Source: Tenacibaculum agarivorans (GTDB taxonomy: Bacteria > Bacteroidota > Bacteroidia > Flavobacteriales > Flavobacteriaceae). From it: DNA of 64,000 nucleotides. Each line of letters opens with the position of its first letter. Position 1 is the first letter of the stretch. A program made the translations under genes and the position numbers. The notes below the pieces were generated by a model, which was not told the DNA's origin, ran no database searches, and saw nothing but the letters and a program-made list of their open reading frames with translations. Of the stretch, positions 18,352 to 26,664 are shown piece by piece. The stretch spans positions 124,001 through 188,000 of the forward strand of contig NZ_MSMP01000009.1 in the NCBI RefSeq assembly GCF_001936575.1. Reading direction: 5' to 3'.

Positions 18352-19007
18352 GATTGAATATAACTCGATTAACGAAATCATTTAATACTGCTATGGTTTT
18401 AGATGACATCAGTCTAAGTTGCTCCACTGGTGAAATTATCGGGATTTTTGGAAGAAATGGATCTGGTAAATCTACTTTGTTAAAAATACTATTTGGTTCC
18501 CTAAAACCAGATCATATTCATAGAGAAATTAATGGAAAGTTATTCTCTCAAAAAAAGAGTATTTCTTCTAAAACTATAGCCTATTTACCACAAGAATCTT
18601 TTCTTCCCAAAGCCAAAAAAGTACGAGATATTATTCCTTTATTTTTTGCTGATGGAAATATACAAGATCAGATTTTTTATGCTCCAAAAATTTCTAGTTT
18701 TGAAAATCGTAAAGTCGGTAACTTATCTCTTGGTCAATTACGATATTTAGAGTTATTACTCATAGGGAATTTAGAACATCCCTTTTTATTACTAGATGAA
18801 CCTTTTTCAATGATTGAACCTATTTTTAAAGATATTATTTCGTCATTTCTTATAGAATTATCAATAAAAAAAGGAATTGTAATTACAGACCATTATTATG
18901 AAGATGTATTGAAAATAACACATCGAAATTTACTATTGAAAAATGGACATTTACATTCAATCACTAACAAAAGTGATTTAATTTTAAACGGGTATTTAAC
19001 TAATTAA
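18348..19007 (+). CDS. ABC transporter ATP-binding protein, divergent signature
   Basis: 219 aa from the ATG at 18348. An upstream in-frame start would add 19 residues not belonging to the ABC fold and overlap the small membrane gene. Walker A GRNGSGKS is at 35-42, the Q-loop Gln82 (YLPQES), Walker B FLLLDEP at 146-152 and the H-loop His182 (ITDHYYED). The signature is NLSLGQL rather than LSGGQ, and the D-loop is replaced (SMIEP instead of SGLD). It should still bind ATP. The only visible partner is the 95-aa membrane protein that overlaps its start. Confidence 0.88.
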   Translation: MRLNITRLTKSFNTAMVLDDISLSCSTGEIIGIFGRNGSGKSTLLKILFGSLKPDHIHREINGKLFSQKKSISSKTIAYLPQESFLPKAKKVRDIIPLFFADGNIQDQIFYAPKISSFENRKVGNLSLGQLRYLELLLIGNLEHPFLLLDEPFSMIEPIFKDIISSFLIELSIKKGIVITDHYYEDVLKITHRNLLLKNGHLHSITNKSDLILNGYLTN

Positions 19008-19086
19008 TCTAGATTTTTACTTTTTCTGTTTCAAAAACTTTCAAGTTCAATTTACCTGAGTTACTTTAGTAGTTAAAATCGAAATA

Positions 19087-19677
19087 TTGAATACAGTACT
19101 TCAAAAATTCATTCCTCAAAAGGCAGTTCCCATTGCTCATCATATACTTAAGAAGTATAAGGTAAATCTAAAAATTGTACACCAACGACAAACAAAGCAT
19201 GGTGATTTTAGAACTTTTCCTAATGGACAAACCCAAATTACTGTGAATAATAATTTAAATCCGCATCAATTTTTACTTACTCTGATACATGAAGTTGCTC
19301 ATCATGTTACGTATAGTAAATTTGGAAGAGTACAACCTCATGGAAAAGAATGGAAAACTATTTTTCAACATTTAATGCTACCATTTTTACAACCTGATAT
19401 TTACCCAAATGAAGTTCTACCCATACTTGCTAATTATTTAAAAAATCCAAAGGCAAGTACTGATTCAGATGTTAAATTATCGCTTGCATTAAAAGGAGGC
19501 GTTGCTGAATCGGGAAAGAATTTTATATTTGAAATACCTAATGGTAGAATCTTTAGTTATAAAAATCAACTATACCAAAGAGGAATTAAACGTAGAACAC
19601 GTTATGAGTGTTTACATTTAAACTCAAAAAAAACTTATCTTTTTAATCAGAATATAGAAGTTTTACTACTGGACTAA
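19087..19677 (+). CDS. SprT-like zinc metalloprotease-domain protein, TTG start
   Basis: 196 aa. HEVAHH at 68-73 gives the HExxH zinc site (His68, Glu69, His72), and His85 (PHGKEWK) is the third ligand as in SprT/Spartan families. The N-terminus (LQKFIPQKAVPIAHHILKKYKVNLKIV) looks complete, and no ATG or GTG precedes the conserved part, so TTG at 19087 is the likely start. The C-terminal third contains short beta strands but no CxxC zinc ribbon. The family is thought to act on proteins, but bacterial members are uncharacterised. Confidence 0.85.
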   Translation: MNTVLQKFIPQKAVPIAHHILKKYKVNLKIVHQRQTKHGDFRTFPNGQTQITVNNNLNPHQFLLTLIHEVAHHVTYSKFGRVQPHGKEWKTIFQHLMLPFLQPDIYPNEVLPILANYLKNPKASTDSDVKLSLALKGGVAESGKNFIFEIPNGRIFSYKNQLYQRGIKRRTRYECLHLNSKKTYLFNQNIEVLLLD

Positions 19678-19694
19678 CCCAATATTAATTAACC

Positions 19695-20771
19695 ATGAAA
19701 AATAACTTTTACGCAGTAATAATGGCAGGTGGAATTGGTTCCCGATTTTGGCCTGTAAGTACGCAAAAATTCCCCAAACAGTTTCATGACATGTTAGGCA
19801 CTGGACAATCACTCATACAGCGTACATTTGAACGTATTAATGAACTTGTTCCTACCAATAATATTCTAATTGCAACTAATGACAATTATGAGAAATTAGT
19901 ACTACAACAATTACCTCAACTCAATAATAAGCAATTATTGTTAGAGCCTGTAATGCGAAATACCGCTCCTTGTATATTGTATGCAGCACTTAAAGTTTAT
20001 GATAAAAATCCTGATGCTGTAATGCTTGTAGCTCCTTCTGATCATTGGATAAAGGACGAAGGTGAGTTTTTAAGAAATATAGAAACTTCATTTAATGCTT
20101 GTGCGAAAGATGATATTTTAATGACTTTAGGTATTCAACCTGATCATCCTAATACAGGATATGGCTATATTCAATATGAACAGCACGATTCTGAGATTAA
20201 AAAAGTAAAAAACTTTACTGAAAAACCAGATTTAGCTACTGCGCAACAATTTATCGAAAGTGGAGATTACTTATGGAATGCTGGAATTTTTATTTGGTCT
20301 GCTAAAAGCATTATAGAAGCTTTTAAAACGTATTTACCCAACATGTTAGACATACTAGACAATGGTGACAACGTGTATAACACTGATTTTGAAGACGATT
20401 TCATCAAAAGCAACTATGAGAAATGTGAAAATATTTCAATAGACTTTGGTATTATGGAACGTGCTAATAATGTACATGTACTACCTGTAGATTTTGGCTG
20501 GAATGATTTAGGTACTTGGGGATCTTTATATGGTAAACTTAAAAAAGACGAAAATGAAAATGCAGTAGTTGGTGCTAATGTTATTTTTAGAGATGCCAAA
20601 GGTAATATGATTAGAACACAAAACGGAAAACGTGTTGTTATTCAAGGATTAGAAGATTTTATTGTTGTTGAAAAGAAAGATGTTATCATGATTTGTCCAA
20701 GAAAAGACGATCAGGATATTAAAAAGATTATGGCTGAAGCTAGAGATTCTTTTGGAAAAAAATATGTGTAA
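19695..20771 (+). CDS. manC: Mannose-1-phosphate guanylyltransferase
   Basis: 358 aa, the short single-domain form without the C-terminal isomerase cupin. It makes GDP-mannose from mannose-1-phosphate and GTP for surface polysaccharide and lipid glycosylation. Motifs: AGGIGSRFWPVS with FPKQF at residues 11-30 (nucleotide binding), LEPVMRNTAPC, VAPSDHWI, YGYIQY, FTEKP, YLWNAGIFIW and FGWNDLGTW. It is 17 bases after the SprT-like gene, possibly on the same transcript, and convergent with the thioredoxin gene after 8 bases. Confidence 0.94.
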   Translation: MKNNFYAVIMAGGIGSRFWPVSTQKFPKQFHDMLGTGQSLIQRTFERINELVPTNNILIATNDNYEKLVLQQLPQLNNKQLLLEPVMRNTAPCILYAALKVYDKNPDAVMLVAPSDHWIKDEGEFLRNIETSFNACAKDDILMTLGIQPDHPNTGYGYIQYEQHDSEIKKVKNFTEKPDLATAQQFIESGDYLWNAGIFIWSAKSIIEAFKTYLPNMLDILDNGDNVYNTDFEDDFIKSNYEKCENISIDFGIMERANNVHVLPVDFGWNDLGTWGSLYGKLKKDENENAVVGANVIFRDAKGNMIRTQNGKRVVIQGLEDFIVVEKKDVIMICPRKDDQDIKKIMAEARDSFGKKYV

Positions 20772-20779
20772 GTTGAATA

Positions 20780-21250
20780 CTAAAAGTTGTTTACTACTTC
20801 TTCAAAAAACGGGAAGTAGTATTCAGCTAAATAGGCACCATTTTTTCGTCCTAATACTTCCCCTTTAGCATTAATTATTAGTATCGTAGGAAAAGAACTT
20901 TGGTCATACCTTACTCTAAGCTCCTCATTTATTTTCTTATTTTCTTCTGTTACTAAGTCTCTATTTCTAGGGAAATCAGCCATGTATAGTACCATATTTT
21001 CATCGGAAAATTTCTTAAATTTTTCGGTATGAAAGACATTTTTATCCAAATTTATACATGGACCACACCAATCAGAACCAGTAAAGTATAGTAAAATAGG
21101 TTTATTTTCTTTAGTTGACTTTTCAATTGCCATTTGTAAATTAGGCTGCCAGTTAATATCTATGTCAGTACCTACATGAGATGATCCCTCTTGAGCATTC
21201 AAGTTATACAACAGACAAAATAATGATATTATAGTAACTATTTTTTTCAT
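20780..21250 (-). CDS. Exported thioredoxin-family protein
   Basis: 156 aa. A signal peptide (MKKIVTIISLFCLLYNLNA) precedes Gln20. The active site WCGPC has cysteines 62 and 65, and the cis-Pro loop SFPTI is conserved. The insert with EKFKKFSDENMVLYMADFPRNRD fits the DsbD-gamma / thioredoxin_7 type, which handles periplasmic thiols. It sits between manC and lpxK with no clear operon partner. Confidence 0.88.
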   Translation of the reverse strand: MKKIVTIISLFCLLYNLNAQEGSSHVGTDIDINWQPNLQMAIEKSTKENKPILLYFTGSDWCGPCINLDKNVFHTEKFKKFSDENMVLYMADFPRNRDLVTEENKKINEELRVRYDQSSFPTILIINAKGEVLGRKNGAYLAEYYFPFFEEVVNNF

Positions 21251-21304
21251 TGTGAATTGTTTAACCTAATTTCAAAAAACAAAAATAATGCCAATTTTAC
21301 AAAT

Positions 21305-22327
21305 TTAAACAGTAATAAAACATTTAATACACCTATTAAATGCTTGTTCTTCTTCAAAAAAATGATTTTTGATACTGATGTAATATAAATCTTTAATCTT
21401 TCCTTCTAACCTCATGTAATCTTTCTCAGTTGTTAATATCAGTTTCTCTTTAGATTCTATTTCTTCATAGCTCTTTTTAATTTTTAAAATATCTGAAGCT
21501 GTAAAGTTATGATGATCTGGAAAGTTCAAATGTTTTACATCAATATCTTTCTCTCTTAAATAATTTAGTAATGGAGTTGGATTAGCAATTCCAGTAACCA
21601 AAACAATTTCTTTATTTTCTAGAGTTCCAATATTAATTATTTTTTCTCCTTTTAAATTCTCATCGTAATCAATAGCACTAAAAAATATTTTTTGATGCTT
21701 CTTAATATTTAACTTAGCTTTTATTTTATCTTTTTCTTCTAAAGATAAACTCTCAGGACACTTAGTAACTACTATTAGGTTTGCTCTATTACTACCTCTA
21801 CTACTTTCCCTCAAATTCCCTGTAGGCAAAAGAAAATCATCTTTATATAAATCATTATACTTTGTCAATACAATATAAAAACCAGCTTTAACTTTTCTAT
21901 GTTGATAAGCATCATCTAATAAAACAACATCAGGATTAACCTTAGTAATTAAACTACGAATACCATGAGTTCTATCAGCATCTACTGCAACTGTAATAGC
22001 ATCTTTAAATTTAGAAAAGAATTGTAATGGTTCATCTCCAACATCATCTGCTGAATGATTTTCTTTAGCTATTAAAAATCCTTTGCTCTTTCTTTTATAC
22101 CCTCTACTTAAAACAGCAACTTTATAGTCTTCTTTTAATAATCGTATTAAATATTCAATCTGTGGTGTTTTTCCAGTTCCTCCTGTGGTTAAATTTCCAA
22201 CAGCAATTACCGGAAGTTCGAATGAAGTAGATTTAAATACTCCTATATCATAAAGATAATTCCGAATAGTGGTAATTAAGTCATACAGAATTGCTAAAGG
22301 AAATAATAAATATCGAAGTACTTTCAT
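21305..22327 (-). CDS. lpxK: Tetraacyldisaccharide 4'-kinase
   Basis: 340 aa, normal length. It adds the 4'-phosphate to lipid A disaccharide at the inner face of the cytoplasmic membrane. An N-terminal membrane-associating helix (YLLFPLAILYDLITTIRNYLYD) is followed by the P-loop GNLTTGGTGKTP at residues 44-55. The LpxK signature VLLDDAYQHRKV and a later LTTEKDYMRL are also present. It is divergent from the Nif3-like gene, with 53 bases between the two starts. Confidence 0.94.
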   Translation of the reverse strand: MKVLRYLLFPLAILYDLITTIRNYLYDIGVFKSTSFELPVIAVGNLTTGGTGKTPQIEYLIRLLKEDYKVAVLSRGYKRKSKGFLIAKENHSADDVGDEPLQFFSKFKDAITVAVDADRTHGIRSLITKVNPDVVLLDDAYQHRKVKAGFYIVLTKYNDLYKDDFLLPTGNLRESSRGSNRANLIVVTKCPESLSLEEKDKIKAKLNIKKHQKIFFSAIDYDENLKGEKIINIGTLENKEIVLVTGIANPTPLLNYLREKDIDVKHLNFPDHHNFTASDILKIKKSYEEIESKEKLILTTEKDYMRLEGKIKDLYYISIKNHFFEEEQAFNRCIKCFITV

Positions 22328-22352
22328 TAGTACGAAAATACATTAAATATCT

Positions 22353-22360
22353 TAACTTTG
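22353..22360 (+). promoter_or_regulatory. Candidate -7 box upstream of the Nif3-like gene
   Basis: TAACTTTG fits the Bacteroidota -7 consensus TAnnTTTG and lies 20 bases before the ATG at 22381, giving a very short leader. No convincing -33 TTTG is found at the right distance, so the call is tentative. Confidence 0.35.
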
Positions 22361-22380
22361 ACATTACGCAAATTAGTACT

Positions 22381-23475
22381 ATGACTATAAAAGACATTAC
22401 AAATCATATAGAAAAAATAGCTCCGCTTGCTTATGCTGAAGACTTTGATAACGTTGGACTTTTAGTTGGGAAATATTCTACAGAAGTAACTGGTGTTCTG
22501 GTCACCTTGGATACTCTTGAAGAAACCGTTGATGAAGCTATAGAGAAGGAATGTAATCTAATAGTGAGTTTTCACCCTATAGTGTTTAGTGGACTTAAAA
22601 AACTAAATGGAAATAATTATGTAGAACGTGTAGTATTAAAAGCTATAAAAAACGATATTGCTATCTATGCCACACATACTGCATTAGACAACTCCAATAA
22701 CGGTGTATCTGCTAAAATGGGAGAAGTATTAGGTTTACAAAACACAAAAATATTACTTCCTAAGAAAAGCATTATAAAAAAACTAACTACTTATATTCCT
22801 AAAAATAACGCCAAAGACTTAAGAAAGGCGTTATTTGAAGCTGGTGCCGGTAATATTGGTAATTATGATCATTGCTCTTTTAATATAGAAGGAAAAGGTA
22901 GTCATAAAGGAAATGAACATTCTAATCCTACAATAGGTAAAAGAGGTGAGTTACGATTTGAAGAAGAAACTTGTATTTCAGTAACTTTTAATAGCTATTT
23001 AGAAGGAAGTATTTTAAATACTCTATTTAAGAATCATCCTTATGAAGAAGTTGCCTATGAAATAATTACACTAGAAAATAAAAATCAAAATGTCGGAATG
23101 GGAATGATTGGTGATTTACCTGAACCTATGAGTGAAATTGATTTCTTACAATTTGTAAAATCTACTTTTAAAACAGACTGTGTAAGACATTCTGAGTTAC
23201 TTCAGAAAAATATACAAAAAGTTGCTGTTTTAGGTGGTTCTGGAAGTTTTGCAATTACAAGTGCAATAAGAGCAAAAGCAGACGCATATATTAGTGCAGA
23301 TTTTAAATATCATGAGTTTTTTAAGGCTGAAGGAAAAATTTTATTGGCTGATGTTGGACATTATGAAAGCGAACAGTTTACAAAAAACCTTTTAGTTGAT
23401 TATCTTACAAAAAAATTCACTAATTTTGCAATTATTTTAAGTGAAAAGAGTACAAATCCAATACATTATATTTAA
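22381..23475 (+). CDS. Nif3-like dinuclear metal-centre protein
   Basis: 364 aa from the ATG at 22381. An ATG-less upstream extension of 30 codons would run back over the lpxK start, so I reject it. The family forms hexameric rings with two metals per subunit; some members are annotated as type 2 GTP cyclohydrolase I, but the role is unsettled. Metal-site segments are visible: SFHPIVFSG, ATHTALDNS and the C-terminal GHYESEQF. The long insert between the two halves (about residues 130-240) is the PII/CutA-like domain usual in the longer members. The coiled-coil gene follows after 3 bases, so they form an operon. Confidence 0.92.
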   Translation: MTIKDITNHIEKIAPLAYAEDFDNVGLLVGKYSTEVTGVLVTLDTLEETVDEAIEKECNLIVSFHPIVFSGLKKLNGNNYVERVVLKAIKNDIAIYATHTALDNSNNGVSAKMGEVLGLQNTKILLPKKSIIKKLTTYIPKNNAKDLRKALFEAGAGNIGNYDHCSFNIEGKGSHKGNEHSNPTIGKRGELRFEEETCISVTFNSYLEGSILNTLFKNHPYEEVAYEIITLENKNQNVGMGMIGDLPEPMSEIDFLQFVKSTFKTDCVRHSELLQKNIQKVAVLGGSGSFAITSAIRAKADAYISADFKYHEFFKAEGKILLADVGHYESEQFTKNLLVDYLTKKFTNFAIILSEKSTNPIHYI

Positions 23476-23478
23476 AAG

Positions 23479-24249
23479 ATGGCAAAAAAAGAAGTAACGG
23501 TAGAACAAAAGTTAAGAGCGTTATACGATTTACAATTGATCGATTCTAGAATTGATGAAATTAGAAACGTTCGTGGTGAATTACCTTTAGAAGTAGAAGA
23601 TTTAGAAGATGAAGTTGCCGGATTAAATACTAGACTTTCAAATTTAGCTCAAGATATTTCAAACTTAGATACTGATATCAGTAATAAAAAGTTAGTAATT
23701 GAAGAAGCTAAAACATTAATAAAAAAGTACGAAGAACAACAAAAAAATGTTCGTAACAATAGAGAATTTGATTCTTTAGCTAAAGAAATGGAGTATCAAG
23801 AATTAGAAATCCAATTAGCTGAAAAGAGAATTAAAGAGTTTAAAGCTAAAATTGCTCAAAAGAAGCAAGTAGTTGACAGTACTAAAGATAAATTAAAGTT
23901 ACAGGAAGGTCATTTGAATGGTAAAAAATCTGAATTAGATGCCATCTTACAAGAAACTGAGAAAGAAGAGAAATTATTACAAGAAAAGTCTCAAGAGTTT
24001 GCTGAATCTATAGATAGACACTTATTAACTGCTTACAATAGAATTCGTAATAAAGTAAAAAATGGATTAGCAGTAGTATCTATTGAGCGTGGTGCTGCTG
24101 GAGGATCTTTTTTTACTATTCCTCCACAAATTCAATTAGAGATTGCCAATAGAAAGAAAATCACTATTGATGAGCATAGTGGAAGAATTTTAGTAGACGC
24201 TGCTTTAGCTGCTGAAGAACGTGAAAAAATAGATAACTTATTTTCTTAA
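23479..24249 (+). CDS. Coiled-coil protein of the C4-type zinc-ribbon family, lacking the zinc cysteines
   Basis: 256 aa. Residues about 35-185 are heptad-rich long helices forming a coiled coil. The C-terminal domain keeps the frame of the C4 zinc ribbon usual in this family (GxCGGCF...IPPQ...CexCGRIL). Here it reads GAAGGSFFTIPPQ at 205-217 and DEHSGRIL at 231-238. Positions 207, 210, 231 and 234 are A, S, D and S, and the protein contains no cysteine at all. The fold may persist without zinc. Nif3-like plus this family as neighbours is a common pairing in many phyla, which supports the assignment. A strong terminator follows. Confidence 0.88.
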   Translation: MAKKEVTVEQKLRALYDLQLIDSRIDEIRNVRGELPLEVEDLEDEVAGLNTRLSNLAQDISNLDTDISNKKLVIEEAKTLIKKYEEQQKNVRNNREFDSLAKEMEYQELEIQLAEKRIKEFKAKIAQKKQVVDSTKDKLKLQEGHLNGKKSELDAILQETEKEEKLLQEKSQEFAESIDRHLLTAYNRIRNKVKNGLAVVSIERGAAGGSFFTIPPQIQLEIANRKKITIDEHSGRILVDAALAAEEREKIDNLFS

Positions 24250-24273
24250 TTTGTCTACTATTATATAAAGAAT

Positions 24274-24313
24274 AAAAAAAACCTCGAATTTAAATTATTC
24301 GAGGTTTTTTGTT
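24274..24313. terminator. Bidirectional rho-independent terminator
   Basis: A 13-bp stem (24276-24288 with 24298-24310, core ACCTCGAA/TTCGAGGT) has an A run on the left and a T run on the right. It can serve both the coiled-coil gene and the convergent small peptide gene. Confidence 0.85.
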
Positions 24314-24330
24314 TTCAATCTGTTTAATAT

Positions 24331-24528
24331 TTAATTTCCAGAAATAGAAGCTGTACATAAATCAAAGCAGTCGTCAGCGCATTGAAAGAACTCATCATCT
24401 TGGTCTAGAGGAATTTGCATACAACCCGAAGTACATCGACCAACACAACCAGATCCTCCATGTATTAGTATTTGTTCTCTCTTTGTTAATTGTTTAGTTC
24501 CTTTTAGGCTTACAATTGATTTTACCAT
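24331..24528 (-). CDS. Double-Gly leader, cysteine-rich peptide precursor (bacteriocin/RiPP-like)
   Basis: 65 aa. Residues 1-25 look like a Bacteroidota double-glycine leader (SIVSLKG... LTKREQ... IHGG), the type removed by peptidase-containing ABC exporters. The 40-residue core has exactly six cysteines at 28, 32, 36, 50, 54 and 58, which is two CX3CX3C blocks separated by 13 residues. The spacer is acidic (LDQDDEFF). The symmetric spacing would let two short helices be stapled by three disulfides or thioether links. No maturase, exporter or immunity gene is adjacent; the neighbours are housekeeping genes. It is monocistronic between two terminators. It could also be a secreted signal or structural peptide. 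Confidence 0.75.
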   Translation of the reverse strand: MVKSIVSLKGTKQLTKREQILIHGGSGCVGRCTSGCMQIPLDQDDEFFQCADDCFDLCTASISGN

Positions 24529-24643
24529 AATTATTAGATTTTAAAGGTTTATGAATTATCGATAAAATTATTTCAAAGAAAATATTATGAATATTATTTC
24601 TGCATTAAACATGTACGTTTGTATACATTAATACAAATAATAG

Positions 24644-24676
24644 TATAAAAAAACTCAGCCAAACAGGCTGAGTTGT
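24644..24676 (-). terminator. Rho-independent terminator of the DUF349 gene
   Basis: A 9-bp stem (24652-24660 with 24666-24674, AACTCAGCC/GGCTGAGTT) has a 5-base loop and, on the minus strand, a run of seven T. It lies 26 bases past the DUF349 stop and insulates the small peptide gene. Confidence 0.85.
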
Positions 24677-24700
24677 AAATAAATATAATTGTATACTATT

Positions 24701-26554
24701 TTAGTAATCTAACTTCTTTAGATAATCTAGCTTCATTTGCCAGATATCTAACTCTTCTTTAAATTTCCCTATTCCTTTTCGTACATTTTGTACTAGAGGA
24801 TTGTCTTCTGTTGCATTAGAGATGAAACTTAGATTATTTTCTAATTGCTGCATTTCTCTGACAGTTTCAGTTATTTTTTTACGGATGAAGAATTGCTCAC
24901 TATCTAGCTTTCTATAATCTTCTTGAGCTAGATAATTATCTACAATATTTTTGAATTTCATTAATTCAATTTCCTCTCTACCTAAGTTTAATTTTGCTAA
25001 ACTTGCATCTACAACTTTGTTAAACTTACCATCTAAATGACGTGCATTTCTAGGTAAAGATCCTAAGGCTCTCCATTTTTGGATATACTCTTGAACTTGC
25101 TCTATAGATAGTTCACCTGCATTTTTAAATTCTTCTAAGAATTCTTTTTTAGTAACTACTACCGCTTCTTGTTCTTGTGTTACACCATCTCTATGCGCAT
25201 TTAAACGATCAAAATAAGCGTTACAGGCAGTTTTAAAACGACTCCAAATCTCATCAGAATATTTACGAGGTACATGTCCTATTTTTTTCCAATCAGACTG
25301 AATACGCTTCATAGTATTGGTAGTTGTTTCCCAATCTTCACTATCTTTCAAACTTTCAGCTAACTCAACCAATTCCATCTTCTTTTTCAAGTTATCAGTT
25401 TGAGCAGACTTTTCTTGTTTATAGAAAGCATTCTTTGCTGTGTTGAAACGTTTAGTCGCTTGCTTTAATTTTTGCCAAACTACTTCACTTTTATTATAAG
25501 GTAATTTTCCAACATTAAAGTATTCTTGACGCAAAGCTTCAATTTCTTTAATACTTCTTTGCCAATCTTTATGACTTATATTTTTAGAGAAATCGAATGC
25601 ATTTATTTTTTCAACTACTACTAATTTAGCGTCTATGATTTCTTGATGTTTAGATCGTAGGTCTTTAAAATAGTCATGGCGTCTATCATGAAGTTTTTTT
25701 GTTGCCTCACTAAATCTATGCCATACCTCTTCTCTAAACTCTCTACTTACAGGCCCTATATCTTCTTTCCAAACCCTGTGTAACTCCTGTAGTTCTTTAA
25801 AGGCAACATTAATATCCTCAATTTCTAATAAAGACTCAGCTCTTTGAATTAGTTTTTGTTTTTCTTCTAAATTGTGTCTAAAATCTAACTCTCTAAAGTC
25901 TTTATTTAAATGTAGAAGATCATAAAATCTTTCTACATGATGGTGATAAATTTTCCATGTATCATTATATCGTGCTCTAGGAACTGCCCCAATCGCTTTC
26001 CATTTCTCTTGAATTTTCTGAAATTCATTGTACATGGTTCTTGGATTAGCATTTTCAATTAATGATTTTAATTCTTCGATAAGCACATTTCTCTTATCCA
26101 AGTTATCTTTTAATTGATTTTCTATCTGTGCATAATATGCATCTCTTTTAACTTTATATTCTTTCAATAAACCGTTATACTCAACTTTTACTGGACTAGA
26201 AAACTGAAAGTCTATAGAATTACCTCCCTCAGCTAAAAACTCTTCCTTCTTTTGAGATAATAGCTTTCCAAACTTAATGTTAAATGCATTTTTGATAGCA
26301 TCAGCATTATTTTTAATAAGTTGTATAGGATTATTTTTGATTAGCTTTTTTAGTTGCTCAACCAGTTCTTCTAATTCCATGGAAGCATAATCTAGCATCG
26401 GAATCTCTTCCTTCTTTTCTTCCTTTTCTGAATTTTCGGCAACCATATTCTCTACTTCATTTACTGCTGACTCTACTTCTTTTGAGATAACCTCTTGATT
26501 TTCTATTAATTCTTTGGTATTATCTTCTACACTTTTGTCTTTGTTTTCTAACAT
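24701..26554 (-). CDS. DUF349 repeat protein
   Basis: 617 aa. A low-complexity acidic N-terminus (residues 1-55, Glu-rich) is followed by about five tandem DUF349 units of 65-75 residues. These are seen from repeated patterns such as IQEKWKAIGAVPRARYNDTW, HRVWKEDIGPVSREFREEVW, RQEYFNVGKLPYNKSEVVW and IQSDWKKIGHVPRKYSDEIW. All are helical. There is no signal peptide, so it is cytoplasmic. The family is nearly universal in Bacteroidota; its function is not firmly known. It is separate from the aroE unit upstream (110-base gap). Confidence 0.92.
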   Translation of the reverse strand: MLENKDKSVEDNTKELIENQEVISKEVESAVNEVENMVAENSEKEEKKEEIPMLDYASMELEELVEQLKKLIKNNPIQLIKNNADAIKNAFNIKFGKLLSQKKEEFLAEGGNSIDFQFSSPVKVEYNGLLKEYKVKRDAYYAQIENQLKDNLDKRNVLIEELKSLIENANPRTMYNEFQKIQEKWKAIGAVPRARYNDTWKIYHHHVERFYDLLHLNKDFRELDFRHNLEEKQKLIQRAESLLEIEDINVAFKELQELHRVWKEDIGPVSREFREEVWHRFSEATKKLHDRRHDYFKDLRSKHQEIIDAKLVVVEKINAFDFSKNISHKDWQRSIKEIEALRQEYFNVGKLPYNKSEVVWQKLKQATKRFNTAKNAFYKQEKSAQTDNLKKKMELVELAESLKDSEDWETTTNTMKRIQSDWKKIGHVPRKYSDEIWSRFKTACNAYFDRLNAHRDGVTQEQEAVVVTKKEFLEEFKNAGELSIEQVQEYIQKWRALGSLPRNARHLDGKFNKVVDASLAKLNLGREEIELMKFKNIVDNYLAQEDYRKLDSEQFFIRKKITETVREMQQLENNLSFISNATEDNPLVQNVRKGIGKFKEELDIWQMKLDYLKKLDY

Positions 26555-26664
26555 ATGAATAATGTTTAAAGTTCCATGATTTGAATATAAAGATAAGGAA
26601 TTATTGAGTAATCCCCACTTAAATTGGGTTAAACGTTTTTAGATTTAACTTTATAACGTAAATA

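Noticed and set aside
22291..22380. Upstream extension of the Nif3-like gene
   Set aside because: It overlaps the lpxK start and adds 30 residues with no family match; the ATG at 22381 starts the conserved sequence.
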